12,620 nucleotides of DNA from Acetofilamentum sp. (lineage in GTDB: Bacteria > Bacteroidota > Bacteroidia > Bacteroidales > JAADGE01), in NCBI GenBank assembly GCA_020720705.1, contig DYOJ01000041.1, positions 1-12,620 on the forward strand. The letters are read 5' to 3'. This document shows, one piece after another, positions 1-7,014 of this stretch; positions within the stretch are counted from its first letter, which is position 1; every line of letters starts with the position of its first letter. The translations under genes and the position numbers were made by a program. The notes under the pieces were generated by a model. The model worked only from the letters and a program-made list of their open reading frames with translations, ran no database searches and was not told the DNA's origin.

Positions 1-44
1 TAAAGAATTTCAACATGTTATGAGTTTTCTTACAAGCACTATTT

Positions 45-143
45 AGATTTCAGTAGTTAGTAATTAGAAAAACAGCTAATTGTTTGATTTTCTGCCATTA
101 ACTCATCTAAATACTAATATCAAACTACTAAATACTCTTGCTA
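45..143. repeat. Two opposed clusters of degenerate 7-bp repeats
   Basis: On the plus strand, 45-72 reads as four heptads that each begin with AG (AGATTTC, AGTAGTT, AGTAATT, AGAAAAA). From 107 to 143 the complementary dinucleotide CT recurs at 107, 114, 128, 135 and 142, exactly in 7-base phase; the 121 position is CA instead. Read on the minus strand this second cluster is the same kind of AG-headed heptad array in opposite orientation. About 34 bases of ordinary AT-rich sequence separate the two. The period is seen directly; only the AG and a general A/T bias are conserved. A similar cluster lies at 2963-3034, on the other side of the GH84 gene. Function is unknown. Confidence 0.5.
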
Positions 144-201
144 AGTCAAGGCTTATTATAGTTGTAACATTCATATTATCAAAGATTTTGAACATCGTAA
201 A

Positions 202-236
202 GTAGAACTAAGAAATAAAAAAATTCCTTATTCTAC
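202..236 (-). other. Imperfect inverted repeat at the end of the GH84 gene, possible weak terminator
   Basis: Arms GTAGAACTAAG (202-212) and CTTATTCTAC (227-236) are complementary over 10 base pairs with one bulged C at 208. The right arm contains the stop codon of the GH84 gene. On the minus-strand transcript the T-rich run lies inside the loop and not after the stem, so this is not a canonical intrinsic terminator. It could be a 3'-end stabilising hairpin or chance in AT-rich DNA. Confidence 0.25.
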
Positions 237-2887
237 GTTTGCCTGTGTCCGGTTTTATTTTGTGCTTTCTGAGTTTCAGTCATCTTCAAATAATTTTCAA
301 TTTTATTATCAATTATTGTAAAGAGTTCATTTCGGATACGTTCCGGAAAAATCTGAAAATCAGTCTTGTATTTACGCAATTGTTCAATATAGTTCTCACA
401 AATAATTTCATCTTCTTTCGAGATTTGATACTTTTTGTCAATGGTTTGATTTTCAATACCGTTTCGCATTTCAGCCCAAACAGATACAAATTGATAATAT
501 GTGTCGTTAAATTCGAGCAATTTCAGAGCATTTTCTTTACCAAACTGCGAAACAAGCACCTTAAATAACGAAAAGTCAGCATCGTACCCCTTAACGTTCC
601 AAGTAAAATCAGCAAAAGTTGCATTTTTCAACATACTAATTGCAGACAACCCACCTTCGTTCGAATAGTAATGAGAATCAACCAAATCGGTAAAATCATC
701 CGGCACTGTAATATCAAATGGCTCAAACAGACTACACATCACAGCTTTTCCGGGATAATGCGCCGGGTATCCACCATACTCGCCTTCCAAAAATCTTGCG
801 TACGGGGTATTATCCCAAATCATGGGTTTGCGCTGTATGTGAGCAGTATATCGAAAAATATCGGCATGATCGTAAGACAAAGAACGGACAGTATTTCCTG
901 TCCAAATGATAGAAAATGAGGTGTCCATGTGTGAAGTTAAATCTCGGAAAAATGCTTCCGCGCTGCCTTTACTATAGTCTATAAATTGATTGAGATAAGG
1001 TGCCGGGCAAAATTCATAACGAATATTTTTAAAATTTTTGTCAATTTTAATTTTTAGCTTATTCATCATATCATTTTGGGCATGCGCAATATTGTAATAT
1101 GCCTTTTTGTCTGCGTCCGTGAACAAGGTATATTCTCCTCGCGCTTTTCCGCGATGCGGAACAAAATCATCGGCACAAACCATTACGGTTTGCGAGCCGT
1201 TACGCAAAGCAGTTTCAATGACAGCATACAATTTGTCAATATCATTCGAGTTCGAATGTGAAAATATTGTACGCAAAGAATCAGAAAGTTCTTCTTCAGG
1301 CTCCTCATATTCAAAGTGATAATAAGGATTTACTTGCACGCAAGTCTGAATCACATTTCCGAGTTTTGCACACTCTGCACCAGCCGTTTCATATAATTTA
1401 TGATACAACTCTCCGGGTTTCCACCACATTTTTCCAAGTTCACCGTAATTATTGTATAGCTTATTAATTTTGTAAAAAGCATAGTAATCAATAAGTTCCG
1501 TTTGGAACTCAATATTTTTAAGATAAGTATCACGTTTTGATTTACGCTCTTCGTCCGTCAAAGATGTGTCTTGCTCGATCGTGAAATCAGTTTCAATATT
1601 TACCAATTTGGAAGAACGACCCTCAAAATCAGGGAAATCGGAGATGTCCGCATAGTCAATTTTATTGTTTTCATTATCAATAAGTTGTACAAATGTAGCT
1701 GCCGCATAAAACGTACCTGCATCTGAAACACCTTGCAAATAAATGAGGTCATTTTTTCGAGATATTTTATAGCCTTGATTTTTTGAAGATAGGTCAGATA
1801 AATCTATTCCGGCTGTTGCAGACAAATAATTTTTTCCGAGCGATATAACTATCTCATTTTCTTTTGGTTGATATGCAAGATTTGACAAAATAGCAGTGTC
1901 AGAATAATTGAATTTTTGAAAATGTTTTGCCAAAAGATTTTGTGCAGATTTGTCAGCATTTGTCATTTTTTCCGGCAGAATAATCACGATTTTTTTTCCT
2001 GTAAGTGAAATTTCGGTTTTGTTTTTGACGATTTGCGGTGTCGGTATCACTAAATCAGATTTGTGATAAGTGCTGTCAAAAAAAGTCCTCATCCGTTCGA
2101 GCGAAGTGAAATTCCATTTTGAATATGACAATTCAACATTATCAATCCACATGGTACCGATAGCCTTTAGTCCGATATATATCTTCACATATTTGCAACC
2201 ATCCGGCATATCACCTTCCGAAAACGGATAATTCAAAGTTCGACCGATAATTCGACCCCATCCAAAATTTTCAATTTCGTAAAAATTAGAAAAAGAGAAT
2301 CCTTTAAAACTATTATCAATATCTTTTTTAACATATTCAAAAAACATTCCGGGTGAGAGTTCTCGTTTTTGCGCATCAAAGAATTTCAAACGAATATCAA
2401 TATCTGTTCCAAGTCTTGAATTTAGTCTTTTTACCGAAGGATAAACGTCTTTAAGCCGCACATCAAGCAAAAAATTGTAATTTCCGGGCAAAACTTCAAT
2501 AAAATCACTTAAAATTCCGTCAGATTGAGGATTCAAATCTGCAACATCTTCGGTTTTTCTGGAAATTTTCACCGCATGTTTTTTATGCGACACTTGACTA
2601 TCGGCATAAGCCGGCAAATTTGAATCTGTCCACTCAACATGCTGTCCAACTATAGTCCAATGCTCTAATTTAAAATTAGTTATTGAACTATCTTGAGAAA
2701 TTACCTTGCCCTGTTCAAATGAAAAGTTAGGAACAAGGTTACGTTTGGCAAATTCGGATTTACGAATATCCAAAGGAACGCTTTGGGTGTATAATGCAGA
2801 CCAATTGGTCTCGGTTTTGATGCTTGATTTTGAGTTACAAGCACTTAGAAAAATGAAAATCAGAACAAAATAAATTAAAGTTTTCAT
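233..2887 (-). CDS. GH84-like beta-N-acetylglucosaminidase lipoprotein
   Basis: An 884-residue secreted glycosidase, probably cleaving N-acetylhexosamine-type sugars by the GH84 substrate-assisted mechanism. Residues 1-17 are a lipoprotein signal peptide with lipobox LSAC (Cys17). The residues after Cys17 (NSKSSIK) show no acidic surface-export signal, so a periplasmic-facing anchor is inferred. Residues about 50-255 look like a carbohydrate-binding jelly roll (NFSFEQG near its start, MWIDNVEL at its end). Residues about 278-410 match the small alpha/beta domain that precedes GH20/GH84 barrels, and about 420-770 is the catalytic barrel. The Asp-Asp pair is D573-D574 in MVCADDF. Other GH84 pocket residues have counterparts: C627/Y631 in CPAPY, T663/V667 in WTGNTV, W691/N693 in IWDN and N743. 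Compared with Bacteroides GH84, as I recall it, the GFYG motif at the barrel start is absent and the pocket Asp after WWN is Arg698. The ATG at 2887 gives a complete signal peptide. The gene stands alone. Family is fairly sure; substrate is not. Confidence 0.82.
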   Translation of the reverse strand: MKTLIYFVLIFIFLSACNSKSSIKTETNWSALYTQSVPLDIRKSEFAKRNLVPNFSFEQGKVISQDSSITNFKLEHWTIVGQHVEWTDSNLPAYADSQVSHKKHAVKISRKTEDVADLNPQSDGILSDFIEVLPGNYNFLLDVRLKDVYPSVKRLNSRLGTDIDIRLKFFDAQKRELSPGMFFEYVKKDIDNSFKGFSFSNFYEIENFGWGRIIGRTLNYPFSEGDMPDGCKYVKIYIGLKAIGTMWIDNVELSYSKWNFTSLERMRTFFDSTYHKSDLVIPTPQIVKNKTEISLTGKKIVIILPEKMTNADKSAQNLLAKHFQKFNYSDTAILSNLAYQPKENEIVISLGKNYLSATAGIDLSDLSSKNQGYKISRKNDLIYLQGVSDAGTFYAAATFVQLIDNENNKIDYADISDFPDFEGRSSKLVNIETDFTIEQDTSLTDEERKSKRDTYLKNIEFQTELIDYYAFYKINKLYNNYGELGKMWWKPGELYHKLYETAGAECAKLGNVIQTCVQVNPYYHFEYEEPEEELSDSLRTIFSHSNSNDIDKLYAVIETALRNGSQTVMVCADDFVPHRGKARGEYTLFTDADKKAYYNIAHAQNDMMNKLKIKIDKNFKNIRYEFCPAPYLNQFIDYSKGSAEAFFRDLTSHMDTSFSIIWTGNTVRSLSYDHADIFRYTAHIQRKPMIWDNTPYARFLEGEYGGYPAHYPGKAVMCSLFEPFDITVPDDFTDLVDSHYYSNEGGLSAISMLKNATFADFTWNVKGYDADFSLFKVLVSQFGKENALKLLEFNDTYYQFVSVWAEMRNGIENQTIDKKYQISKEDEIICENYIEQLRKYKTDFQIFPERIRNELFTIIDNKIENYLKMTETQKAQNKTGHRQT

Positions 2888-2962
2888 AAGCAGAATAATA
2901 TAATGAGACTGATAATAATGACAAATTATGTGAGAGACTTTTGGAGAAACAGTTTTAATATT

Positions 2963-3034
2963 AGACGTAAGACATCAGATTACAGACAACAGACTATAAT
3001 ATATTGAATTTCAATATATTAGAAGTCAGTTAAG
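2963..3034 (+). repeat. Degenerate 7-bp repeat cluster interrupted by a palindrome
   Basis: From 2963 to 2997 five consecutive heptads begin with AGA: AGACGTA, AGACATC, AGATTAC, AGACAAC, AGACTAT. Four of the five begin AGAC. After the palindrome, two more AG-headed heptads follow (AGAAGTC at 3021-3027 and AGTTAAG at 3028-3034), shifted by two bases relative to the first phase. The cluster resembles the ones at 45-143, giving related arrays on both sides of the GH84 gene. The periodicity is direct observation; origin and role are unknown. Confidence 0.55.
2997..3021. repeat. 25-base perfect palindrome with one central base
   Basis: Left arm TAATATATTGAA (2997-3008), central T (3009), right arm TTCAATATATTA (3010-3021); all 12 base pairs match. 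It lies 110-134 bases upstream of the GH84 start codon. The symmetry suits a dimeric regulator's binding site, but the arms are almost all A/T and no T-run follows on either strand, so it is a poor terminator. It may also belong to the surrounding heptad array. Confidence 0.5.
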
Positions 3035-3269
3035 AAATAATTTTATTCGGTTTAATATAAGTGTCTAAATATCCGTATTTAATTCATTATAAAACATTTT
3101 AAAAAAATGCTTACGAATTTGAAATAACGAAGTTAAGCCGGTGATAGAAAACGTTAAGTATCAACGCATAATAATTTTTTACGCACAAACTTTGCAGAAA
3201 TGTATACATCGCAAAAAAGAAAAAATTTTAACAAGTATAAAAACGTGAAAAATACAAAAAAATAAACTG

Positions 3270-4457
3270 TTAATCCATCATATCTAAAGCTTTTTTTATC
3301 AAAAATATACCTTCAAGTATCTCGTTATCTGAAATCGTCAGCGGCGGAGAAATTCGAAATCGAGTATTTTCAAACAAAAACCAATCGGTTAAAAAACCAA
3401 TATCTAATCCATAAGTTATCAATCGTTTAACAGTATCAAAATTCCGAACACCTACTGAAAGCATTAAGCCCAGACCATTAATATCGGTAATATTCGGATG
3501 TAAAAGATTCTTGCAAAACAAGTCAGATTTTCTCGAAACATTTTCGGTAATATTCTCATCTATAAGAACTTCAAGAGAAGCCAATGCTGCCGCTGCCGAA
3601 ACAGGATGCCCACCGAAAGTTGTTATATGTCCGAGTACAGGGTTATTTGTAAATGAATCTAAAATTTCTTTATCAGAAACCAACGCTCCAATAGGCATAC
3701 CTCCACCCATACCTTTGGCAATCAGCAACATATCCGGTTCGACACAATATGCTTGGTATGCAAATAAGTTGCCCGTACGCCCAAATCCGGTTTGAACTTC
3801 GTCTGCAATTAATAAAGTTCCGGTTTCCGAGCAACGTTTTCTTAACTGTTCTGCAAACTTTTGCTCAGCCGGAATATAGCCGGCTTCAGATTGTACAAAT
3901 TCAAAAAAAACGGCTGCAGTTTTGCATGTAATATTTTTGAGTTGTTCTATATTATTAAATTCCAAAAACTTAACACCCGGCACCAAAGGACGATAGGAAT
4001 GTGTGTACAAAGCACTGCTCATTAAACTTGCAGCTCCATGCGTGCTTCCGTGATAGGCATTTTTGAAAGCAATAATTTCCGTTCGCCCTGTGAAGCGTTT
4101 TGCAAGTTTCATTGCTGCTTCCACTGCCTCACTACCGGAATTTACAAAAAAAACAGCATTGAATTTCTCTGACAAAAAAGAACATAATTTTTCGGCATAC
4201 CTCACTTGTGGTGTTTGGATATACTCGCCGTAAACCATGACGTGGAGATATTTATCTATCTGATTCTTAATTTCTTGCAATACTTTTGGATGCCTATGCC
4301 CGACATTACCGACTGAAACACCGGCAATTAAATCTAAATATTGCTTTCCGGATGAGTCATAAATGTATGAACCTTCTGCACGTTCAACCTCAATAGCCGG
4401 AGGAGTATCAGATGTTTGACCGACATGTTTGAAAAATAATTCGCGATTTGTCAACAT
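3270..4457 (-). CDS. Class-III PLP-dependent aminotransferase (acetylornithine/ornithine aminotransferase type)
   Basis: A 395-residue fold-type I, subgroup II aminotransferase, cytosolic, full length for the family. Visible landmarks: NSGSEA at 106-111 (phosphate-binding loop), YHG at 135-137 (ring stacking), the QSEAG Glu191, DEVQTGFGRTG at 219-229 with Asp219 facing the pyridine nitrogen, AKGMGGG with the Schiff-base Lys248, TTFGGHP at 279-285, and FRISPPL at 367-373 with Arg368 placed to hold the substrate carboxylate. These place it in the ArgD/RocD/GabT superfamily. The natural amino donor cannot be read from sequence, so no gene symbol is given. Its ATG overlaps the upstream methyltransferase stop (TAATG at 4459-4455), a sign of one operon and translational coupling. 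No arginine or proline pathway genes are nearby to narrow the substrate. The family call is firm; acetylornithine, ornithine, 4-aminobutyrate or another omega-amino acid are all possible. Confidence 0.9.
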   Translation of the reverse strand: MLTNRELFFKHVGQTSDTPPAIEVERAEGSYIYDSSGKQYLDLIAGVSVGNVGHRHPKVLQEIKNQIDKYLHVMVYGEYIQTPQVRYAEKLCSFLSEKFNAVFFVNSGSEAVEAAMKLAKRFTGRTEIIAFKNAYHGSTHGAASLMSSALYTHSYRPLVPGVKFLEFNNIEQLKNITCKTAAVFFEFVQSEAGYIPAEQKFAEQLRKRCSETGTLLIADEVQTGFGRTGNLFAYQAYCVEPDMLLIAKGMGGGMPIGALVSDKEILDSFTNNPVLGHITTFGGHPVSAAAALASLEVLIDENITENVSRKSDLFCKNLLHPNITDINGLGLMLSVGVRNFDTVKRLITYGLDIGFLTDWFLFENTRFRISPPLTISDNEILEGIFLIKKALDMMD

Positions 4458-5140
4458 TATAGAACATTGTTATTAAAATCTTCAAAAAAACGTTTTTCAA
4501 TAAGATGTGATTTTTTTATACTTTGTCGCAACCATGATAGCATTAATACGTTCTGCTCTAATTCAGATAATTGCCATTGAATATCAGAGTTTTGCAATTT
4601 TTCTCGCAAGCGGTTTAAAATAATGGCAGCCGACACGGAAATATTTAAACTTTCGGTAAAACCGAACATCGGAATTTTAAGAAATTCATCCGCATTTGCT
4701 AAGGCAACCGGACTCAATCCCGGACGCTCCGAGCCAAACATCAGTGCGAATTTTCCTCGTTCGAGGTCAAAATCCTCCAAACTTACATCGTTAGTATGTG
4801 GTGTGGTTGCCACAATTTTGTAGCCTTGAGCCTTTAAATCGGAAATTACCGAAAGCGTATTGTCCGGCTTGGGTTTGTGCCGAAATAAAGACAGCCATTG
4901 TGCCGACCCAAGTGCAACATCAGGGTTTACACGATATTCGTATTGATTTTCGATAATATGAACATCTTGAATACCAAAACAATCACAAGTACGTAACACA
5001 GCACTTGCATTATGTGGCTGAAAGATATCCTCCAACACAACCTTAATATGTCTTGTTCGTTGAGCCAAAACGGTGCGAAATTGCTCCACCCTACTTTCGG
5101 TGGCAAATTTGCTGAGATACTCTATTAATTGATTGGTCAT
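4457..5140 (-). CDS. trmH: TrmH/SpoU-family RNA 2'-O-methyltransferase (probable tRNA Gm18 methyltransferase)
   Basis: A 227-residue SPOUT enzyme that would transfer a methyl group from S-adenosylmethionine to a ribose 2'-OH in RNA. The three SpoU motifs are present: motif 1 around HNASAVLRT (43-51, with Asn44 and catalytic-type Arg50), motif 2 FGSERPGLSP (135-144, with Glu138), and motif 3 IPMFGFTESLNISVSAA (156-172, with Asn166), which forms the trefoil knot. The N-terminal layout and the spacing from HN..R to the knot look like bacterial TrmH, which modifies G18 of tRNA, but the C-terminal tail after residue about 180 is family-variable and other TrmH-like targets cannot be excluded. ATG at 5140. 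It leads an operon with the aminotransferase (one-base stop/start overlap). It occupies the place downstream of gldM where gldN is usually found, but has no similarity to GldN. Confidence 0.87.
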   Translation of the reverse strand: MTNQLIEYLSKFATESRVEQFRTVLAQRTRHIKVVLEDIFQPHNASAVLRTCDCFGIQDVHIIENQYEYRVNPDVALGSAQWLSLFRHKPKPDNTLSVISDLKAQGYKIVATTPHTNDVSLEDFDLERGKFALMFGSERPGLSPVALANADEFLKIPMFGFTESLNISVSAAIILNRLREKLQNSDIQWQLSELEQNVLMLSWLRQSIKKSHLIEKRFFEDFNNNVL

Positions 5141-5275
5141 TATGGTGTTAAAATAATTCTTTGCTGCGAAAAAAAAAACTTAATGGAATCACAAGTTTCT
5201 TTTTTCATACTGTTCAAGGTTTAATGTTGAGAGAAAATATTGTTTTAAATATCATATTAAAAAGTATTTTTCGCT

Positions 5276-5293
5276 ACTCGTATTCATACGAGT
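5276..5293. repeat. 8-bp perfect inverted repeat with 2-base spacer
   Basis: ACTCGTAT (5276-5283) and ATACGAGT (5286-5293) are exact complements around TC. It sits about 136 bases upstream of the trmH-like start, between that gene and the gldM terminator. The short spacer favours a protein-binding operator over an RNA hairpin, and no T-run follows. No regulator can be named. Confidence 0.4.
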
Positions 5294-5363
5294 TGCCTAT
5301 GACATTTAAAGTAAACTATTAGTCAAAATTTAAATATTCGTGTTTGAAAATTTCTTCAAATAT

Positions 5364-5397
5364 AAAAAAAAAGAGCAGAATAATCTGCTCTTTTTTT
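5364..5397 (-). terminator. Strong intrinsic terminator after gldM
   Basis: On the minus-strand transcript a 7-bp stem GAGCAGA/TCTGCTC (5390-5384 with 5379-5373) with a 4-base loop is extended by A:T pairs and followed by nine T residues (5372-5364). It begins 22 bases after the gldM stop. Since A-runs and T-runs flank both sides it could work on either strand, but only gldM is placed to use it. It marks the end of the T9SS unit and shows that the following trmH-like gene is a separate transcription unit. Confidence 0.9.
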
Positions 5398-5418
5398 AAA
5401 TTGATACAATATATTTCC

Positions 5419-6981
5419 TTATTGCAACTTAAATACGATATCATTAAGCTTACGAGGCATGCCATCCGGACCAACCGCACGTACGTTTTCAATAAACACA
5501 CGGTCGTTTCTGTTAAGTCTGTTTATTATCCCTTTTTGTCTTGGGGTAAAAGAACCTGTTGATGCCTTTTCAGTTTCGTAAAAGCCACCGATTTGGGCAG
5601 TTACATCAAATGATGTTACATTAAATTTTAACTCGAAGTCAAAATTTTCAAGTTCAGCACGAACTCCGCTTAAGCCTGCAAGGGTTCCTTTTTGTATTGC
5701 GCCGCCTTTTTTATTTTTGGGGTCAGCACCTACAACAGCAACAGGGTCTGGCACTGTCTTTATTCTAAACTCCTTACTTCCGAGGCCTTTTCCTTCCGCA
5801 GATACATTTATGGTACATTTTGCACCACCTTTTACTTTCACAATATAGCCGGCTCCAACTTTAGAAATACTACCGTTTCCGCTTAAAGATGCACTTACAG
5901 AATTGGGGTTAACACCTGCCGCTGTAATATCAACAGGATTGTCAACACCGATGTAAAATACGTTCATTTTTGTAGGAGAAACAGAGATGCTGGGAACAGC
6001 AACTTGATACTCGGTTTCAAAAGGATATTTCAAAGTATCCTCACCGCTTGGGTTTTTCAAACGAATAACCCCTTTGAGTTTGTGAACCCCCGCACCGCTT
6101 CGTGCCGAGAAAATCCCTTTACCGCTTGTGGTATCAATTTTCAATTTAGTCCCGTTATCAAGAACAATTGTTGGTTCTTTTGTTGTATCGGATGCCGCAA
6201 TGAAAACTTCAGCTTTATATTCTTCTCCTTGCAACACAAAACCACGTTCTGCACGAACAATAGCTTCAATTTTGTTGAATTTGAAAGAACCTGCATCAAC
6301 TTGCTCAACTAAATGTGCTATTAAGTGTGATTCTGCTGTTTTAATATCAGTTTTCATTTTAGTAAGCATTGTGATAACACCCGCTAATGGCAAATGTTCA
6401 AAATTACCGACTTCCCAAGGTTTTTCTTCCTCTTCTCCTTTAATAGGGTCTGTATTCAATGAACTTTTGAGCGATGCAACTAAACCTTCGTTTACCTTGC
6501 CGTTTTTATCAACAGCGTATTTTATCAGAACTTCTCGGAATGCTTCCATTTTGCCTTTTAATTCTACGCCTTTTCCTTCCAGAATCATAACTTGAGAAGG
6601 AGAATTGCTGTCGTCTTTTTTGGCAATTGCCTGCGAACCGTGTTCGGTGTACATAGCTGAGGAGCCGTCCCCGATTTCAACTATTTTTTGTTGTAAGGAT
6701 GTTATGTAATCAACCAATTCTTTCGACTTGATTTTCACATCATCGGCTTTCTCTTTCCACGGACCTACTTTGCCTTTATTTTCTTCATAAGCGGCAAGAA
6801 ATCTGGAGTGGATATCATCATTTTTCTTATCAATATTTTGTGCTGTCTTCACAAGGCTGTTATCAACCAACACGAAAGCATTAAGGATTTCCGCCGACAC
6901 GTTCAATGCCAAGAGCGCGGTAAGCACCAAATACATCATGTTGATCATCTTCTGCCTTGGGGATAAATTTCCGTGTCCCAT
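5419..6981 (-). CDS. gldM: T9SS / gliding motor protein GldM (PorM)
   Basis: A 520-residue inner-membrane protein, the usual GldM/PorM length (roughly 510-520). The N-terminus carries the family signature GNLSPRQKMINMMYL, including Arg9, then a single membrane segment at about 14-33. The rest is a long periplasmic arm. Its first part (about 35-225) is largely helical and the later parts are beta-rich domains, consistent with the known four-domain dimeric arm that reaches toward the GldK/GldN ring. The C-terminus contains GFYETEKASTGSFTP and the Arg/Asn-rich turn before DRVFIENV, as in the last domain. With GldL it forms the proton-driven motor that powers T9SS export and, where present, gliding. 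It starts 33 bases after gldL and is followed by a terminator, so it is the last gene of the unit. No frameshift or truncation is seen. Confidence 0.96.
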   Translation of the reverse strand: MGHGNLSPRQKMINMMYLVLTALLALNVSAEILNAFVLVDNSLVKTAQNIDKKNDDIHSRFLAAYEENKGKVGPWKEKADDVKIKSKELVDYITSLQQKIVEIGDGSSAMYTEHGSQAIAKKDDSNSPSQVMILEGKGVELKGKMEAFREVLIKYAVDKNGKVNEGLVASLKSSLNTDPIKGEEEEKPWEVGNFEHLPLAGVITMLTKMKTDIKTAESHLIAHLVEQVDAGSFKFNKIEAIVRAERGFVLQGEEYKAEVFIAASDTTKEPTIVLDNGTKLKIDTTSGKGIFSARSGAGVHKLKGVIRLKNPSGEDTLKYPFETEYQVAVPSISVSPTKMNVFYIGVDNPVDITAAGVNPNSVSASLSGNGSISKVGAGYIVKVKGGAKCTINVSAEGKGLGSKEFRIKTVPDPVAVVGADPKNKKGGAIQKGTLAGLSGVRAELENFDFELKFNVTSFDVTAQIGGFYETEKASTGSFTPRQKGIINRLNRNDRVFIENVRAVGPDGMPRKLNDIVFKLQ

Positions 6982-7014
6982 AACTAAAAGATTTTAAATG
7001 GATTAATAAAAGAC

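Larger units (their letters stand above)
2888..3269. other. 382-base intergenic region upstream of the GH84 gene
   Basis: No credible gene lies here. It separates the stop of the aminotransferase from the start of the GH84-like gene, both on the minus strand, so it should hold the GH84 promoter. It contains a 7-bp-period repeat cluster (2963-2997, resuming 3021-3034), a 25-base palindrome (2997-3021) and an AT-only hairpin (CATTTT 3095-3100, AAAATG 3104-3109) that is too weak to call a terminator. I found no convincing Bacteroidota -33/-7 promoter pair and no clear intrinsic terminator directly after the aminotransferase. Confidence 0.6.

Noticed and set aside
2963..3034. CRISPR-like array
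   Set aside because: The repeat unit is only 7 bases with no spacers, and no cas genes are present.
3095..3109. Terminator for the aminotransferase operon
   Set aside because: The hairpin is made almost only of A:T pairs, lies about 160 bases past the stop codon and lacks a solid T-run.
4457..5140. This gene as a displaced or diverged gldN
   Set aside because: It carries all three SpoU/TrmH motifs including the knot, has no signal peptide, and shows no GldN-like sequence.
6128..6595. 155-codon open frame on the plus strand
   Set aside because: It lies wholly antisense to gldM, whose protein is clearly conserved. The translation looks like a reverse-frame shadow (Ser/Thr-rich, no domain, no start context).
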